64,000 nt of DNA from JAPWJZ01 sp964575605 (GCA_964575605.1 CAZNRN010000006.1:62001-126000), one strand, 5' to 3'; counted from the first letter of the stretch, positions 16,870-26,111 are shown. The notes: a model not told the origin generated them from the sequence alone. A program made the numbers and translations.

Positions 16870-17898
16870 ATGGCCCTGTCGCCCATCGCACAAAGACGTT
16901 ACAACCAGTTCCGCCGCAACAGCCGCGCCTATTGGTCGATGTGGCTGTTCCTGGCCATGTTCTTCATCAGCCTCTTCGCCGAGATTGTGGCGAATGACAA
17001 GCCGCTGCTGGTGAGCTATGACGGCGCGTTCTATTTCCCGGCGTTCAAGTCCTACCCCGAAACCACCTTCGGCGGCGAGTTCGAGACCGAGGCCGATTAC
17101 CGCGACCCCGTGGTGCAGGAGTTGATTTCTGCCAAGGGCTGGGAAGTCTGGCCGCCCATCCGTTTTTCCTACCAGACCGTCAACTATAACCTGACCGAAC
17201 AGGCGCCCTCGCGCCCGACCGGTGAAAACTGGCTGGGCACCGACGATCAGGGGCGCGACGTGATGGCGCGCCTCATCTACGGCTTCCGCATTTCCGTCGT
17301 GTTTGGCCTGGTATTGACCGTGCTGGGCAGCGTCATCGGCATTATCGTGGGGTCGTCGCAGGGATACCTTGGCGGCTTGTTCGACCTGCTGTCGCAGCGT
17401 TTTATCGAGATATGGTCGGGGATGCCGGTGCTGTTTTTGCTCATCATCATGTCGAGCGTGATTGCGCCCGGTTTCTTCACGCTGCTGGGGCTGATGCTGT
17501 TGTTTTCGTGGATGTCGCTGGTCGACGTGGTGCGGGCGGAATTTTTGAAGGCGCGGAACCTCGATTATATCCGCGCGGCCAAGGCGCTGGGCGTCACCAC
17601 GCCTGTCATTATGTTCAAACATGCGCTGCCGAACGCGATGGTGGCGGCGCTGTCGATGATGCCGTTTATCCTCACCGGTTCCATCACGACGCTGACCGGC
17701 CTCGACTTCCTCGGCTTCGGCATGCCGCCCGGCTCGCCCAGCCTGGGCGACCTGCTGTCTCAGGGCAAGAACCACCTCGAGGCGCCGTGGCTGGGCATCA
17801 CCGCCTTCTGTTCGCTGGCCGTGATGCTGAGCCTTTTGACCTTTATCGGGGAAGGCGTGCGCGACGCCTTCGACCCGCGCAAGATTTTCAGGGAGTAG
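16870..17898 (+). CDS. yejE: Oligopeptide ABC transporter permease, YejE-type
   Basis: A 342-residue permease whose ATG follows the yejB stop codon by one base. The start LSPIAQRRYNQFRRNSRAYW and the first helix are typical of YejE. There is a long periplasmic segment with SYDGAFYFP and TDDQGRDVMARLIYG, then five helices, and an EAA-type loop IRAAKALGVTTPVIMFKHALPNA near residues 235-257 (AAKALGV is the core). It pairs with YejB in the peptide importer. Confidence 0.94.
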   Translation: MALSPIAQRRYNQFRRNSRAYWSMWLFLAMFFISLFAEIVANDKPLLVSYDGAFYFPAFKSYPETTFGGEFETEADYRDPVVQELISAKGWEVWPPIRFSYQTVNYNLTEQAPSRPTGENWLGTDDQGRDVMARLIYGFRISVVFGLVLTVLGSVIGIIVGSSQGYLGGLFDLLSQRFIEIWSGMPVLFLLIIMSSVIAPGFFTLLGLMLLFSWMSLVDVVRAEFLKARNLDYIRAAKALGVTTPVIMFKHALPNAMVAALSMMPFILTGSITTLTGLDFLGFGMPPGSPSLGDLLSQGKNHLEAPWLGITAFCSLAVMLSLLTFIGEGVRDAFDPRKIFRE

Positions 17899-17900
17899 CC

Positions 17901-19499
17901 ATGTTACTCGACGTTAAAAACCTCTCCATCGAATTCGTGAACGGCAAACAGGTGACGCAGGCCGTGAAGGGGATTTCATTCAACATCGAAAAAGGCGAGA
18001 CGCTGGCGGTGGTGGGGGAATCGGGCTCGGGCAAGTCGGTGACGGCCCTGTCCATCCTGCAGCTGCTGCCCTATCCGCTTGCGCGGCATCCGTCCGGCTC
18101 CATCAAATTCAACGGGCAGGAAATGGTCGGCGCGCCGCAGGCCGTCCTTCAAACCGTGCGCGGCAACAAGGTCGCCATGATCTTCCAGGAGCCCATGACC
18201 TCGCTGAACCCGCTGCATACCATCGAGCGGCAGATTGCCGAGGCGCTGTTCATCCACAAGAAAATGCAGCCAGAGGCCGCGCGCAAGCGCGTGATCGAGC
18301 TGCTGGAGCTGGTGGGCCTGCAGAAACTCACCACGCGACTCGGCGCCTATCCGCACGAGCTGTCGGGCGGGCAGCGGCAGCGCGTGATGATCGCCATGGC
18401 GCTCGCCAACGAGCCGGACCTGCTGATCGCCGACGAGCCCACCACCGCGGTCGACGTGACGGTGCAGGCGCAGTTGCTCAAATTATTGCGCGAATTGCAG
18501 CAGAAACTGGGCATGGCCATTATGCTGATCACGCACGACCTCAGCATCGTCAAGAAGATGGCGAACCGCGTCGCGGTGATGTACCGCGGCGAGATTGTCG
18601 AGACGGCGGAGACCGCGCAGCTCTTCGCGCACCCGCAACACGATTACACCAAAATGCTGCTGGCCGCGCAGCCGAAAGGCGCGCCGCAGGCCTTCGACGA
18701 GACAGCGGCACCGGTGCTGACGGGCGACAACGTGAAGGTTTACTTCCCCATCAAGACGGGCTTCTTCCGCCGCACGACGGATTACGTGCGCGCAGTCGAC
18801 GGCATCGACCTTTCCATCCGCCCCGGCCAGACCATCGGCGTGGTGGGGGAGTCGGGTTCGGGCAAGACGACGCTCGGCCTTGCGCTCTTACGCCTTGTGC
18901 AATGCGAAGGCCTCGTCACATTCCTCGGCAAGGACATCACGAAACTGCCGCAGGACGTGTTGCGCCCGCTGCGCCGCGATATGCAGGTGGTCTTCCAGGA
19001 CCCCTACGGCTCGCTGTCGCCGCGCCTGTCGATCGACCAGATCATCGGCGAGGGGCTGCTGGTGCATTTCCCCGCGCTCTCCGCCAAGGAGCGCGACGAC
19101 CGCGTCGTGGCGGCGCTGAAGGAGGTCGGCCTCGACCCCGAAACGCGCTTCCGCTATCCGCACGAGTTTTCCGGCGGCCAGAGACAAAGGATTGCCATCG
19201 CCCGCGCCATGGTGCTGAACCCCAAATTCGTCATCCTCGACGAGCCCACCTCGGCCCTCGATATGTCGGTGCAGGCGCAAATTGTCGAACTTTTAAGGCA
19301 ACTGCAACGGAACCATGGGCTCGCTTATATGTTTATTAGTCATGATCTCCGCGTGGTGCGCGCAATGTCGCACCATGTTATCGTGATGAAGAACGGCAAG
19401 GTCGTGGAAAGCGGGCCTGCGAAAGAAATTTTCGAGGCGCCGAAAGAGGAGTATACGAAAACTCTGCTTGCCGCGGCGCTCAACATCGAGGCCGCTTAA
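17901..19499 (+). CDS. yejF: Oligopeptide ABC transporter dual ATPase, YejF-type
   Basis: A 532-residue protein with two complete ATPase halves. The first Walker A is GESGSGKS (39-46), with signature LSGGQRQRV and Walker B LLIADEPT. The second Walker A is GESGSGKT (near 316-323), with FSGGQRQRI and FVILDEPT. Both carry the oligopeptide-type C-terminal extension after each domain (HPQHDYTKMLL; EEYTKTLLA). It hydrolyses ATP to drive peptide import through YejBE. The ATG at 17901 follows AGGGAGTAG, two bases after the yejE stop; the open frame upstream lies inside yejE and is not used. The TAA stop forms the first half of a CtrA-type box. Confidence 0.95.
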   Translation: MLLDVKNLSIEFVNGKQVTQAVKGISFNIEKGETLAVVGESGSGKSVTALSILQLLPYPLARHPSGSIKFNGQEMVGAPQAVLQTVRGNKVAMIFQEPMTSLNPLHTIERQIAEALFIHKKMQPEAARKRVIELLELVGLQKLTTRLGAYPHELSGGQRQRVMIAMALANEPDLLIADEPTTAVDVTVQAQLLKLLRELQQKLGMAIMLITHDLSIVKKMANRVAVMYRGEIVETAETAQLFAHPQHDYTKMLLAAQPKGAPQAFDETAAPVLTGDNVKVYFPIKTGFFRRTTDYVRAVDGIDLSIRPGQTIGVVGESGSGKTTLGLALLRLVQCEGLVTFLGKDITKLPQDVLRPLRRDMQVVFQDPYGSLSPRLSIDQIIGEGLLVHFPALSAKERDDRVVAALKEVGLDPETRFRYPHEFSGGQRQRIAIARAMVLNPKFVILDEPTSALDMSVQAQIVELLRQLQRNHGLAYMFISHDLRVVRAMSHHVIVMKNGKVVESGPAKEIFEAPKEEYTKTLLAAALNIEAA

Positions 19500-19510
19500 T
19501 CGCACGTTAA
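19496..19510. promoter_or_regulatory. CtrA-type box TTAA-N7-TTAAC
   Basis: TTAA (19496-19499), seven bases, TTAA (19507-19510) followed by C, an exact match to the extended consensus. It overlaps the yejF stop and lies 65 bases before the small CxxC protein gene. Confidence 0.55.
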
Positions 19511-19574
19511 CATAATCGGTGATATACTTGAAGTATCTGGGGGGATCGCTATATACTTTAAAAGGAGCCCCCAA

Positions 19575-19778
19575 ATGAAAACTTCCCTAAAATTTAAACA
19601 GCATCTTATCGTTCTCTGCGCGGTGGTCGTTATCGCCGCAACGGGCGCGACGCAGGTGTTTGGCGACGATCCCGAAAGGGCCTCGGCGAACTGCGGCAGA
19701 TGCATCGAGAAAGCAGAACCCGGCGTGGCTGTCGGCGACGATTGGAAATGGAAAGTCCGCATGATGGCCGGGCGTTAA
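19575..19778 (+). CDS. Small exported CxxC protein, unknown
   Basis: A 67-residue open frame with a strong ribosome site (AAAGGAG at 19561-19567, seven bases before ATG). Residues 8-30 form a signal peptide or membrane anchor (HLIVLCAVVVIAATGATQVFG), leaving a mature part of about 37 residues. That part has CGRC (near 41-44) and an acidic/Trp-containing stretch ending in MMAGR. I do not recognise a family. The CxxC could bind metal or form a disulphide. The gene stands alone between yejF and the convergent indolepyruvate oxidoreductase gene. The start site, secretion signal and nearby CtrA-type box support it being real. Confidence 0.6.
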   Translation: MKTSLKFKQHLIVLCAVVVIAATGATQVFGDDPERASANCGRCIEKAEPGVAVGDDWKWKVRMMAGR

Positions 19779-19899
19779 GCCTGAGTGCCTCGCTTTGAAT
19801 AGCCGGACCCGCAAGCAACACCAGTAGTATTTTTACCAAGGCATTTATCTAAAATGCCGGGTAATACAATCAGGGCAAACCATGAAACGCAAAATGATG

Positions 19900-22800
19900 T
19901 CAGGCGGCTTTTTGCTGCCCGCTTACCTGCGGCTGACCGCCGAACTGGGTCAGGAGAGAAGCTTCTTTCTCCTTTGCCTTTTTCAGGTGGTCTTCCTTCA
20001 CGTGGCCGTAGCCGCGGATTTCTTCGGGTATTGCGGCGATTGACACCGCGAGGTCGTAGTTACCCGCGTTCAATTTGTCGAGCAGGCCGGAAACCGTAGC
20101 CTTGTAGTCCTTGATCAGCTGGCGTTCCATCTTGCGCTCGGCCGTATAGCCGAAGATGTCGAGCGGCGTGCCGCGCAGGTATTTCATCTGCGCCAATATG
20201 GCGAAGACCGGCAGCACCCAGCCGCCCAGCTCCATTTTCTTCAGCTCGCCCGTCACCGGGTCGCGCTTGGCGAACATGGGGGGCGCAAGGTTGAAGCGGA
20301 GCTTGATATCGCCTTCGAACGTCGATTTCAGCTGCGAGAGGAACTGGCCGTCGGTGTAAAGCCGCGCCACTTCGTATTCGTCCTTGTAGGCCATGAGCTT
20401 GTAGTAGTAACGGGCGACAGCCTCGGTCAGCTTGCCGGGATTGCCTTTCAGCCTGATATCGGCCATGCGCACGGCGTCGACCAGTTCCTTGTACTTCTCG
20501 GCATAGGCCGCGTTCTGGTAGCCGGTGAGGGACATCATGCGGCGGTCGATGGTTTCCTCGAGCGTCGTGGAAATCTGGCGGTGGCGGTCGGAACCGTCGG
20601 CGGATTTCTTGGGCGTAGCGATCTCGGTCACCTTGTCGAGGTTCCAGGCGGCTCTACGGCCCCAGGTGAAGGCCTGCTGGTTCATCGGTATCTGCACGCC
20701 GTTCAGCTCGATCGCCTTCATGATGGCGTCATGGCCGATGGGGATAAAGCCCAGCTGCCATGCATAGCCCAGCATGAACATGTTGGTGGCAATCGAATCG
20801 CCCGACAGCAGCGTGGCGACCTGCGTTGCGTCCAGCGTGTGCAAATTCTTCTCGCCGCAAAGCGCCGCGACGGACGAGAGGATTTTGTTGCCCGGGATGT
20901 TCCAGTCCGGCTTGCGGGTGAATTCGCCCGTCTGCGCCTTGTGGGTGTTGAGGATGATCTTGGTTTCGCCCTGGCGGATTTTCGACAGGCAGTCGCCGTC
21001 GGCCGTCACCAGCATGTCCGCGCCGATGATGACATCGGCGCCGGCGATGCCGATGCGCACTGTATTGATGGCTTCGGGGCTGGCCGCAAGGCGCACGTGG
21101 CTGGTCACCGCGCCGCCCTTCTGGGCGAGGCCGGTCTGGTCCATCGTGGTAGCGCCCTTGTCTTCAAGGTGCGCGGCCATGGCGAGAATCGCGCCAATCG
21201 TCACGATACCGGTGCCGCCGATGCCGTTGACAAGGATAGCGACGGGTTTTTCAAGGGTGCCGACCTGCGGCATGGGCATGGCGTTAAAGAACGATTCGAT
21301 TTCGTTATCGACCTTAGCGGCCTCGGGCTTCTTCAGCCCGCCGCCAAGGACTGTGACGAAGCTGGGGCAGAAGCCTTTAACGCAGGAGAAATCCTTGTTG
21401 CAGGTGCTCTGGTCGATCTGGCGCTTGCGGCCGAATTCGGTTTCGACGGGCGCGACCGACAGGCAGTTCGATTTCTTGCCGCAATCGCCGCAGCCTTCGC
21501 AGACGCGTTCGTTGATAATCACGCGCTTGGCGGGGTCGGGCATCAGGCCGCGCTTGCGGCGGCGGCGTTTTTCGGCGGCGCAGGTCTGGTCGTAAATCAG
21601 CACGGTGACGCCCGGCGTGTCGCGCAGTTTGCGCTGCACGGCGTCCAGCTGGTCGCGGTGCTCGATAACGGTGCCATGCGGGAAGCTGGCGTTGCCGTAT
21701 TTCCACGGCTCATCCGACACGACGTAAATGGTCTGTATGCCTTCGGCGCGCACCTGGGCTGCCACCATGGGCACGGTCAGCTGGCCGTCGACGGCCTGTC
21801 CGCCCGTCATGGCGACGGCGTCGTTATAGAGGATTTTATAGGTGATATTGACGTTTGCGGCCTGTGCGGCGCGGATGGCCAGCAGGCCGGAATGGAAATA
21901 GGTGCCGTCGCCAAGGTTGACGAAGACGTGTTTTTCATCGGTAAAGGGCGCCTGGCCGATCCAGGGCACGCCTTCGCCGCCCATCTGCGTGAACATGACG
22001 GTGGACCTGTCCATCCACATCGTCATGTAATGGCAGCCGATGCCGGCCAGCGCGCGCGAGCCCGTGGGCACGACGGTGGAAGTATTGTGCGGGCAGCCCG
22101 AGCAGAACCACGGCATGCGCACGACAGGAGCGGGTTTGCCCTTGAGGTCGAAATTCTTGTGGATGATATCCATGCGGTGCGTGAAGGGCGACACATCCAT
22201 GATGGGCGACAGGCGCTTCAGCAGCGCGTCGGCGATCTGGCCGGGCGACAGTTCGTAGGTTTCGGGCAGCAGCGGTGCGCCCTTGTCGTCGATCTTGCCG
22301 GTCACGCGCGGGCGTTTCGGCGCGGGCATGTTGAACAGGGCTTTTTTGATCTGTTCCTCGATCAGGCCGCGTTTTTCCTCGACGACGAGGATTTCTTCGA
22401 CTTCTTCGGCCAGTTTGATGATGCCGGAGATTTCAAGCGGCCAGACAAGCGCTACCTTGTACACGCAGAGGCCGATTTCCTCGGCGCGCTGTTTGGTGAT
22501 GCCGAGGTCGTCGAGCGCCTGCATCGTGTCCATCCAGCCCTTGCCGGTGGCGACGATCGCAAACCTTTTGCGCGCGGGGTTCAGCGTGAAGTAATCGAGG
22601 CCGTTGGCGCGGGCATAGGCCTGCGCTGCCGGCAGCTTCCAGTTAACAAGGCGCTCTTCCTGCTGCACGGGCGGGTCGTACCAGCGGATGTTGAGCCCGT
22701 CCTTCGGCATCGCGAAATCTTCGGGCGTCTTGAAATTGATCGCGAAGGGGTCGGTGAACACGCTGGCCGAGCTGTCGGCGAAATCGGAAATGATCTTGAA

Positions 22801-23409
22801 GCCCGTCCAGGCGCCGGAATAACGGCTCATGGCGATGCCGTGCAGGCCGAGGCTTAAGGCGTCCTCGATGCCCGCGGGGTGGAGCATCGGTATCATCGCG
22901 TGAATAAAGGCGTGTTCCGACTGGTGCGGGAAGGTGGATGATTTGCAGGCATGGTCGTCGCCCGCCAGCGCCAGCACGCCGCCGTATTTGGACGAGCCCG
23001 AGGCATTGGCGTGTTTCAGCACGTCGATCGAACGGTCGACGCCCGGGCCCTTGCCGTACCAGATGCCGACGACGCCGTCATAGCGCGCCGAAGGCGTGCC
23101 GCCCTGCGCGGGTGAAACGTTCAGCTGCTGGCTGCCCCAGACGGCGGTGGCGCCCAGGTCTTCGTTGACGCCGGGGACGAATTTGATGTCGTGGTCGGCC
23201 GCGAATTTCTTGGCCTGCTTGATGGCCTGATCAAGCCCGCCCAGCGGGGAGCCGCGGTAGCCCGAGATAAAGGTGGCGGTTTTAAGGTTCTTGGCCTTGT
23301 CCAGCTCGTGCTGCATCATGGGGATGCGCACAAGGGCCTGAAGCCCGTTCAGGTAGATACGGCCCGATGTCTCGGTGTACTTGTCATCTAACGTGACAGT
23401 CTTGCGCAT
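19900..23409 (-). CDS. Indolepyruvate ferredoxin oxidoreductase, fused subunits
   Basis: 1169 residues, the size of the fused alpha-beta enzyme in proteobacteria. The N-terminal part holds the pyrimidine-binding region (FISGYRGSPLGGLDQ). The thiamine diphosphate part follows, with CSGCPHNTST and GDGTYFHSG. An iron-sulphur segment, CEGCGDCGKKSNC, comes next. The C-terminal gamma-type domain contains GIGGTGIVTIGAILAMAA. The reaction is CoA-dependent oxidative decarboxylation of aryl-pyruvates (from aromatic amino acids) with reduction of ferredoxin. The segment after position 900 is longer than in archaeal IorB and typical of the fused form. A single-gene unit, convergent with the small CxxC gene and divergent from rpsU. 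Confidence 0.93.
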   Translation of the reverse strand: MRKTVTLDDKYTETSGRIYLNGLQALVRIPMMQHELDKAKNLKTATFISGYRGSPLGGLDQAIKQAKKFAADHDIKFVPGVNEDLGATAVWGSQQLNVSPAQGGTPSARYDGVVGIWYGKGPGVDRSIDVLKHANASGSSKYGGVLALAGDDHACKSSTFPHQSEHAFIHAMIPMLHPAGIEDALSLGLHGIAMSRYSGAWTGFKIISDFADSSASVFTDPFAINFKTPEDFAMPKDGLNIRWYDPPVQQEERLVNWKLPAAQAYARANGLDYFTLNPARKRFAIVATGKGWMDTMQALDDLGITKQRAEEIGLCVYKVALVWPLEISGIIKLAEEVEEILVVEEKRGLIEEQIKKALFNMPAPKRPRVTGKIDDKGAPLLPETYELSPGQIADALLKRLSPIMDVSPFTHRMDIIHKNFDLKGKPAPVVRMPWFCSGCPHNTSTVVPTGSRALAGIGCHYMTMWMDRSTVMFTQMGGEGVPWIGQAPFTDEKHVFVNLGDGTYFHSGLLAIRAAQAANVNITYKILYNDAVAMTGGQAVDGQLTVPMVAAQVRAEGIQTIYVVSDEPWKYGNASFPHGTVIEHRDQLDAVQRKLRDTPGVTVLIYDQTCAAEKRRRRKRGLMPDPAKRVIINERVCEGCGDCGKKSNCLSVAPVETEFGRKRQIDQSTCNKDFSCVKGFCPSFVTVLGGGLKKPEAAKVDNEIESFFNAMPMPQVGTLEKPVAILVNGIGGTGIVTIGAILAMAAHLEDKGATTMDQTGLAQKGGAVTSHVRLAASPEAINTVRIGIAGADVIIGADMLVTADGDCLSKIRQGETKIILNTHKAQTGEFTRKPDWNIPGNKILSSVAALCGEKNLHTLDATQVATLLSGDSIATNMFMLGYAWQLGFIPIGHDAIMKAIELNGVQIPMNQQAFTWGRRAAWNLDKVTEIATPKKSADGSDRHRQISTTLEETIDRRMMSLTGYQNAAYAEKYKELVDAVRMADIRLKGNPGKLTEAVARYYYKLMAYKDEYEVARLYTDGQFLSQLKSTFEGDIKLRFNLAPPMFAKRDPVTGELKKMELGGWVLPVFAILAQMKYLRGTPLDIFGYTAERKMERQLIKDYKATVSGLLDKLNAGNYDLAVSIAAIPEEIRGYGHVKEDHLKKAKEKEASLLTQFGGQPQVSGQQKAA

Positions 23410-23668
23410 AGCCCTCTACCCAGTTCAACCGATTCACACACAGGAGTTAAGGTAGTACCCTATACCATGTGGAGCAATATTATTTCACGTTTTATTTTCA
23501 TATTTTTTGCGCAGATTGTTTCTTATTTTCAAGGCTTTAGGTAAGAAAAATGTGCTGCGCCGCACCATCGGCTGGAATATAAGGCTTTTCTAACCCGTTT
23601 GGCTTATGTTACAACCCTCGAGCCGATAATGGCCAAAACATCTAGACCCAGTGATATTCGAGAAAGAG

Positions 23669-23884
23669 GTGATTACCATCGTACAGGTCATCGTACGCGA
23701 TAACAACGTCGACCAGGCCCTGCGCGCATTGAAGAAAAAAATGCAGCGCGAAGGTCTCTTCCGTGAAATGAAATTGCGCCGCCACTATGAGAAGCCTTCT
23801 GTGAAGAAGGCGCGCGAGCGCTCGGAAGCCGTCCGCCGCCATCGCAAACTTGAGCGCAAGCGCAAGGAACGCGACGGCGAGTGA
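23669..23884 (+). CDS. rpsU: Ribosomal protein bS21
   Basis: The body VQVIVRDNNVDQALRALKKK and the basic C-terminus (KLERKRKERD) are unmistakable for S21, a small-subunit protein involved in translation initiation. The start is uncertain. Family members begin with Met directly before (V)QVIVRDN, but here that place is ATC (23678-23680). A good GAGGTGA (23666-23672) lies five bases upstream of that ATC. The nearest canonical starts are GTG at 23669, used here and giving 71 residues, and GTG at 23651, which lacks any ribosome site. A long AT-rich leader of about 240 bases precedes the gene. Confidence 0.88.
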   Translation: MITIVQVIVRDNNVDQALRALKKKMQREGLFREMKLRRHYEKPSVKKARERSEAVRRHRKLERKRKERDGE

Positions 23885-23919
23885 TTAGGTTATCGATCAC
23901 CGCTTTTTAGCAAATAATG

Positions 23920-23954
23920 AAAGGGCCCGCGAGATTTCCGGGCCCTTTTGTTTT
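23920..23954. terminator. Rho-independent terminator after rpsU
   Basis: AAAGGGCCCG (23920-23929) pairs with CGGGCCCTTTT (23939-23949) around a nine-base loop, followed by GTTTT. It lies 36 bases after the rpsU stop. Confidence 0.9.
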
Positions 23955-23989
23955 ATGCTCGAAGCAGGTTTTATTTTCGGGGTTTTTTC

Positions 23990-25018
23990 ATGCGTTTGCT
24001 TTTTGCATTTGTTTTGGTGGCTGTGTTTTGCGGCGCGGCTTTTGCGTCGCCGATCAAATCGGACGAGGAAATCATTTTCTTCCGCACCGCCGCGCGGCAG
24101 GCGGCGGAGCCGGATAAATGGATCATCCCCGTGCATGCCTGGGTTTTCGAGCCGGAGGAGGGCATGGGCCTGCGCAGCGCCGCCGTGATGGCGCTGGCGC
24201 ATGAACTTGAGCTCGATGACAACGAGATAACCAACGCCATGTTCACGCGCATGGCGCGCTGGTTCCTGGTCGACAATGAAAGCGGCAAGTATTTCAAGAC
24301 CAGCCTCGGCTCAGACGACGTGGGGCCAACGGGCGCGAACGGGCGCGCGGTGAAGGAGATTACCACCACGATTACCGGCGGATGGGAGGGCTTTGTCTTT
24401 AACTACACCGCCGATGTGCCGGGCCGCGATTTCAAGGCGGAAACGATACTGGTGCCGGAAACCGGCGTCTCGGTGATTTCCGACATCGACGACACCATCA
24501 AAATCAGCGAAGTGCTGGACAAGCGCAAGCTGATGGAAAACACGTTTTTAAAGGAATATGTGGCAGCGCCCGGCATGGCGGAGGCTTACAAGCGTCTTGC
24601 GGCGTCTCAGGTGGCGTTTCACTATCTTTCGTCCTCGCCGTGGCAGTTATACCCTGCGCTGGTCGATTTCATGGACAAGGCGGGATTCCCCAAGGGCTCC
24701 TTCCACATGCGCGATTTCCGCATGAAGGACGAAACCGTGCTGAACGTGATGAAATCGTCCGAGGAAACCAAGCCGCCCGGTATCGCCAAGCTGTTCGAGG
24801 ATTTTCCCAAGCGGCAGTTCATTCTCATCGGCGACAGCGGCGAGAAAGATCCCGAAATCTACGGCAAGATCGCGCGCGCCTATCCCGGCCGTGTGAAGCA
24901 TATCTATATCCGCAAGGTGACGCCCGAAGGTGCCGACGACGCGCGCTATAAAGACGCCTTCGACGGCATCGAGGCGCCGTTTACGCTGTTCGACGATGCG
25001 TCGGTGATTATGCCTTGA
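23990..25018 (+). CDS. Exported APP1-type (DUF2183) phosphatase
   Basis: 342 residues from the ATG at 23990. A signal peptide (MRLLFAFVLVAVFCGAAFA) supports that start over the longer frame. Residues 160-290 form an APP1 catalytic-type domain: DIDDT at 165-169 is the HAD-like motif I (DxDxT), SSSPWQLYP is motif II, and ILIGDSGEKDPEIY is motif IV. The N-terminal half, with IPVHAWVFEPEE, also occurs in the bacterial members. Yeast App1 is a phosphatidate phosphatase; the bacterial substrate is uncertain. An extracytoplasmic phospholipid or phosphoester phosphatase is the reasonable inference. Its last 11 bases overlap the convergent ankyrin gene. Confidence 0.85.
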   Translation: MRLLFAFVLVAVFCGAAFASPIKSDEEIIFFRTAARQAAEPDKWIIPVHAWVFEPEEGMGLRSAAVMALAHELELDDNEITNAMFTRMARWFLVDNESGKYFKTSLGSDDVGPTGANGRAVKEITTTITGGWEGFVFNYTADVPGRDFKAETILVPETGVSVISDIDDTIKISEVLDKRKLMENTFLKEYVAAPGMAEAYKRLAASQVAFHYLSSSPWQLYPALVDFMDKAGFPKGSFHMRDFRMKDETVLNVMKSSEETKPPGIAKLFEDFPKRQFILIGDSGEKDPEIYGKIARAYPGRVKHIYIRKVTPEGADDARYKDAFDGIEAPFTLFDDASVIMP

Positions 25019-26111
25019 GGTTCTTGCCCAGGCGGCTGCCGAAGATGTGGGTTGCGTCGGGTTTGCCGCCAAGGGCTTTGTAAGCCTCCATTGCGCGCTG
25101 CAGCGTGGCCTCGTCCAGCTGGTCGAAGCTTTGCGGCGCCCCGGTGGTCTCCTGCCCCGTTTTCAGGTTTTCGCTGATGCTGGTGCGCTCGCGCCCCGCG
25201 AAGTTGAAGATTTCGGTGAGCCTGCGGCCGATAGCGGGGAAGGTGCCGACATAGGCGACGCGGTCTTCGCCCAGCTTCACCCATTGCTCGCCGTCGTCTT
25301 TCAGCGCGGGGGCGGCGGGCGCCGGCGCGGTGCGCTGTTCGATCATCTGCGCGATGACGCCGTTCTGGCGTTCATAGGCGTATTCAAGCGCCGTCTTGCC
25401 CTGGTTGTTGCGGAGCGCGGTATCCGCGCCTTTATCCAGCAGCTTTTCAACCATCAGCGGGTGCCCGCCGTTGATCGCCCAGTGCAGCGTCGTATAGCCG
25501 TAATAGGTGTCGCGCGCGTCAATGTCCGCGCCTTGTTCGATCATCAAATCCGCCGCGCGCTGGTAGTTGCGCGAGACGGCGATATGCAGCGCATTGCGGC
25601 CATAAGTGTCGACCGCTTCGGGCTTCGCGCCTTTCTGGATGAGCGCGAGCATGCTTTCCTCGCTGCGCTCGGCCGCGGCCAGCAGGCTGCGCGCATCGGG
25701 CGGCGCGCCGGCGGCAAGAAGCGTTTTCACAAAAGCCTCGCCCAGATGGTTCTGCGCGGCCAAAAAGAGCGGCGTGCGGCCGCCGTTGTCGGTGGCGGTC
25801 AGATCCGCGCCCTTGCGCACAAGCAGGTCGATGACGGCGGTATTGCGGCTATAGCTGCCGGCGGCCACGTGCAGGGGCGTTTCCTTGCTATGCGTGCGGG
25901 CGTTGACGGGCGCGCCTGCCTCCAGCAGCTCTTCCAGAATGTCGGTATTGCCTTCCATGGCGGCCAGGTGCGGCGCCAGGTAGCCGTGTTCGTCGATGGC
26001 AGCCAGATAGGCGGCCTTGTCGGGGCTTGCCATGCATTTTTGCACGACATCGAGGTCGCCGCGTTTCACCGCGCGCAAAAAGCTGTTCTTGCTGGTCGAA
26101 AAGAGGCCCAT
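25008..26111 (-). CDS. Ankyrin-repeat protein with novel C-terminal module (long form)
   Basis: 367 residues from ATG 26111; a TTG at 26123 in the same frame lacks a better ribosome site. Seven or so ankyrin units cover about residues 30-265, with clear motifs such as ETPLHVAAG, GRTPLFLAAQ, GRNALHIAVS, YTTLHWAIN and GKTALEYAYE. After an Ala/Pro linker comes a C-terminal module of about 80 residues: W-x-x-L-G-x-x-x-V-A, VGTFPA, LTEIFNF, then ISENLKTG. The same module ends the neighbouring ankyrin protein. No signal peptide. Ankyrin repeats mediate protein binding; the target is unknown. The genes lie in tandem and were probably duplicated. Confidence 0.85.
   Translation of the reverse strand: MGLFSTSKNSFLRAVKRGDLDVVQKCMASPDKAAYLAAIDEHGYLAPHLAAMEGNTDILEELLEAGAPVNARTHSKETPLHVAAGSYSRNTAVIDLLVRKGADLTATDNGGRTPLFLAAQNHLGEAFVKTLLAAGAPPDARSLLAAAERSEESMLALIQKGAKPEAVDTYGRNALHIAVSRNYQRAADLMIEQGADIDARDTYYGYTTLHWAINGGHPLMVEKLLDKGADTALRNNQGKTALEYAYERQNGVIAQMIEQRTAPAPAAPALKDDGEQWVKLGEDRVAYVGTFPAIGRRLTEIFNFAGRERTSISENLKTGQETTGAPQSFDQLDEATLQRAMEAYKALGGKPDATHIFGSRLGKNLKA

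Noticed and set aside
19528..19557. TTGAAG-18-TATACT as promoter of the small CxxC gene
   Set aside because: The predicted start would remove part of the ribosome site, so I left it unannotated.
20581..22857. A 758-codon open frame antisense to the indolepyruvate oxidoreductase gene
   Set aside because: It lies wholly inside a strongly supported gene, has no ribosome site, and shows His/Asp/Gly-rich shadow composition.
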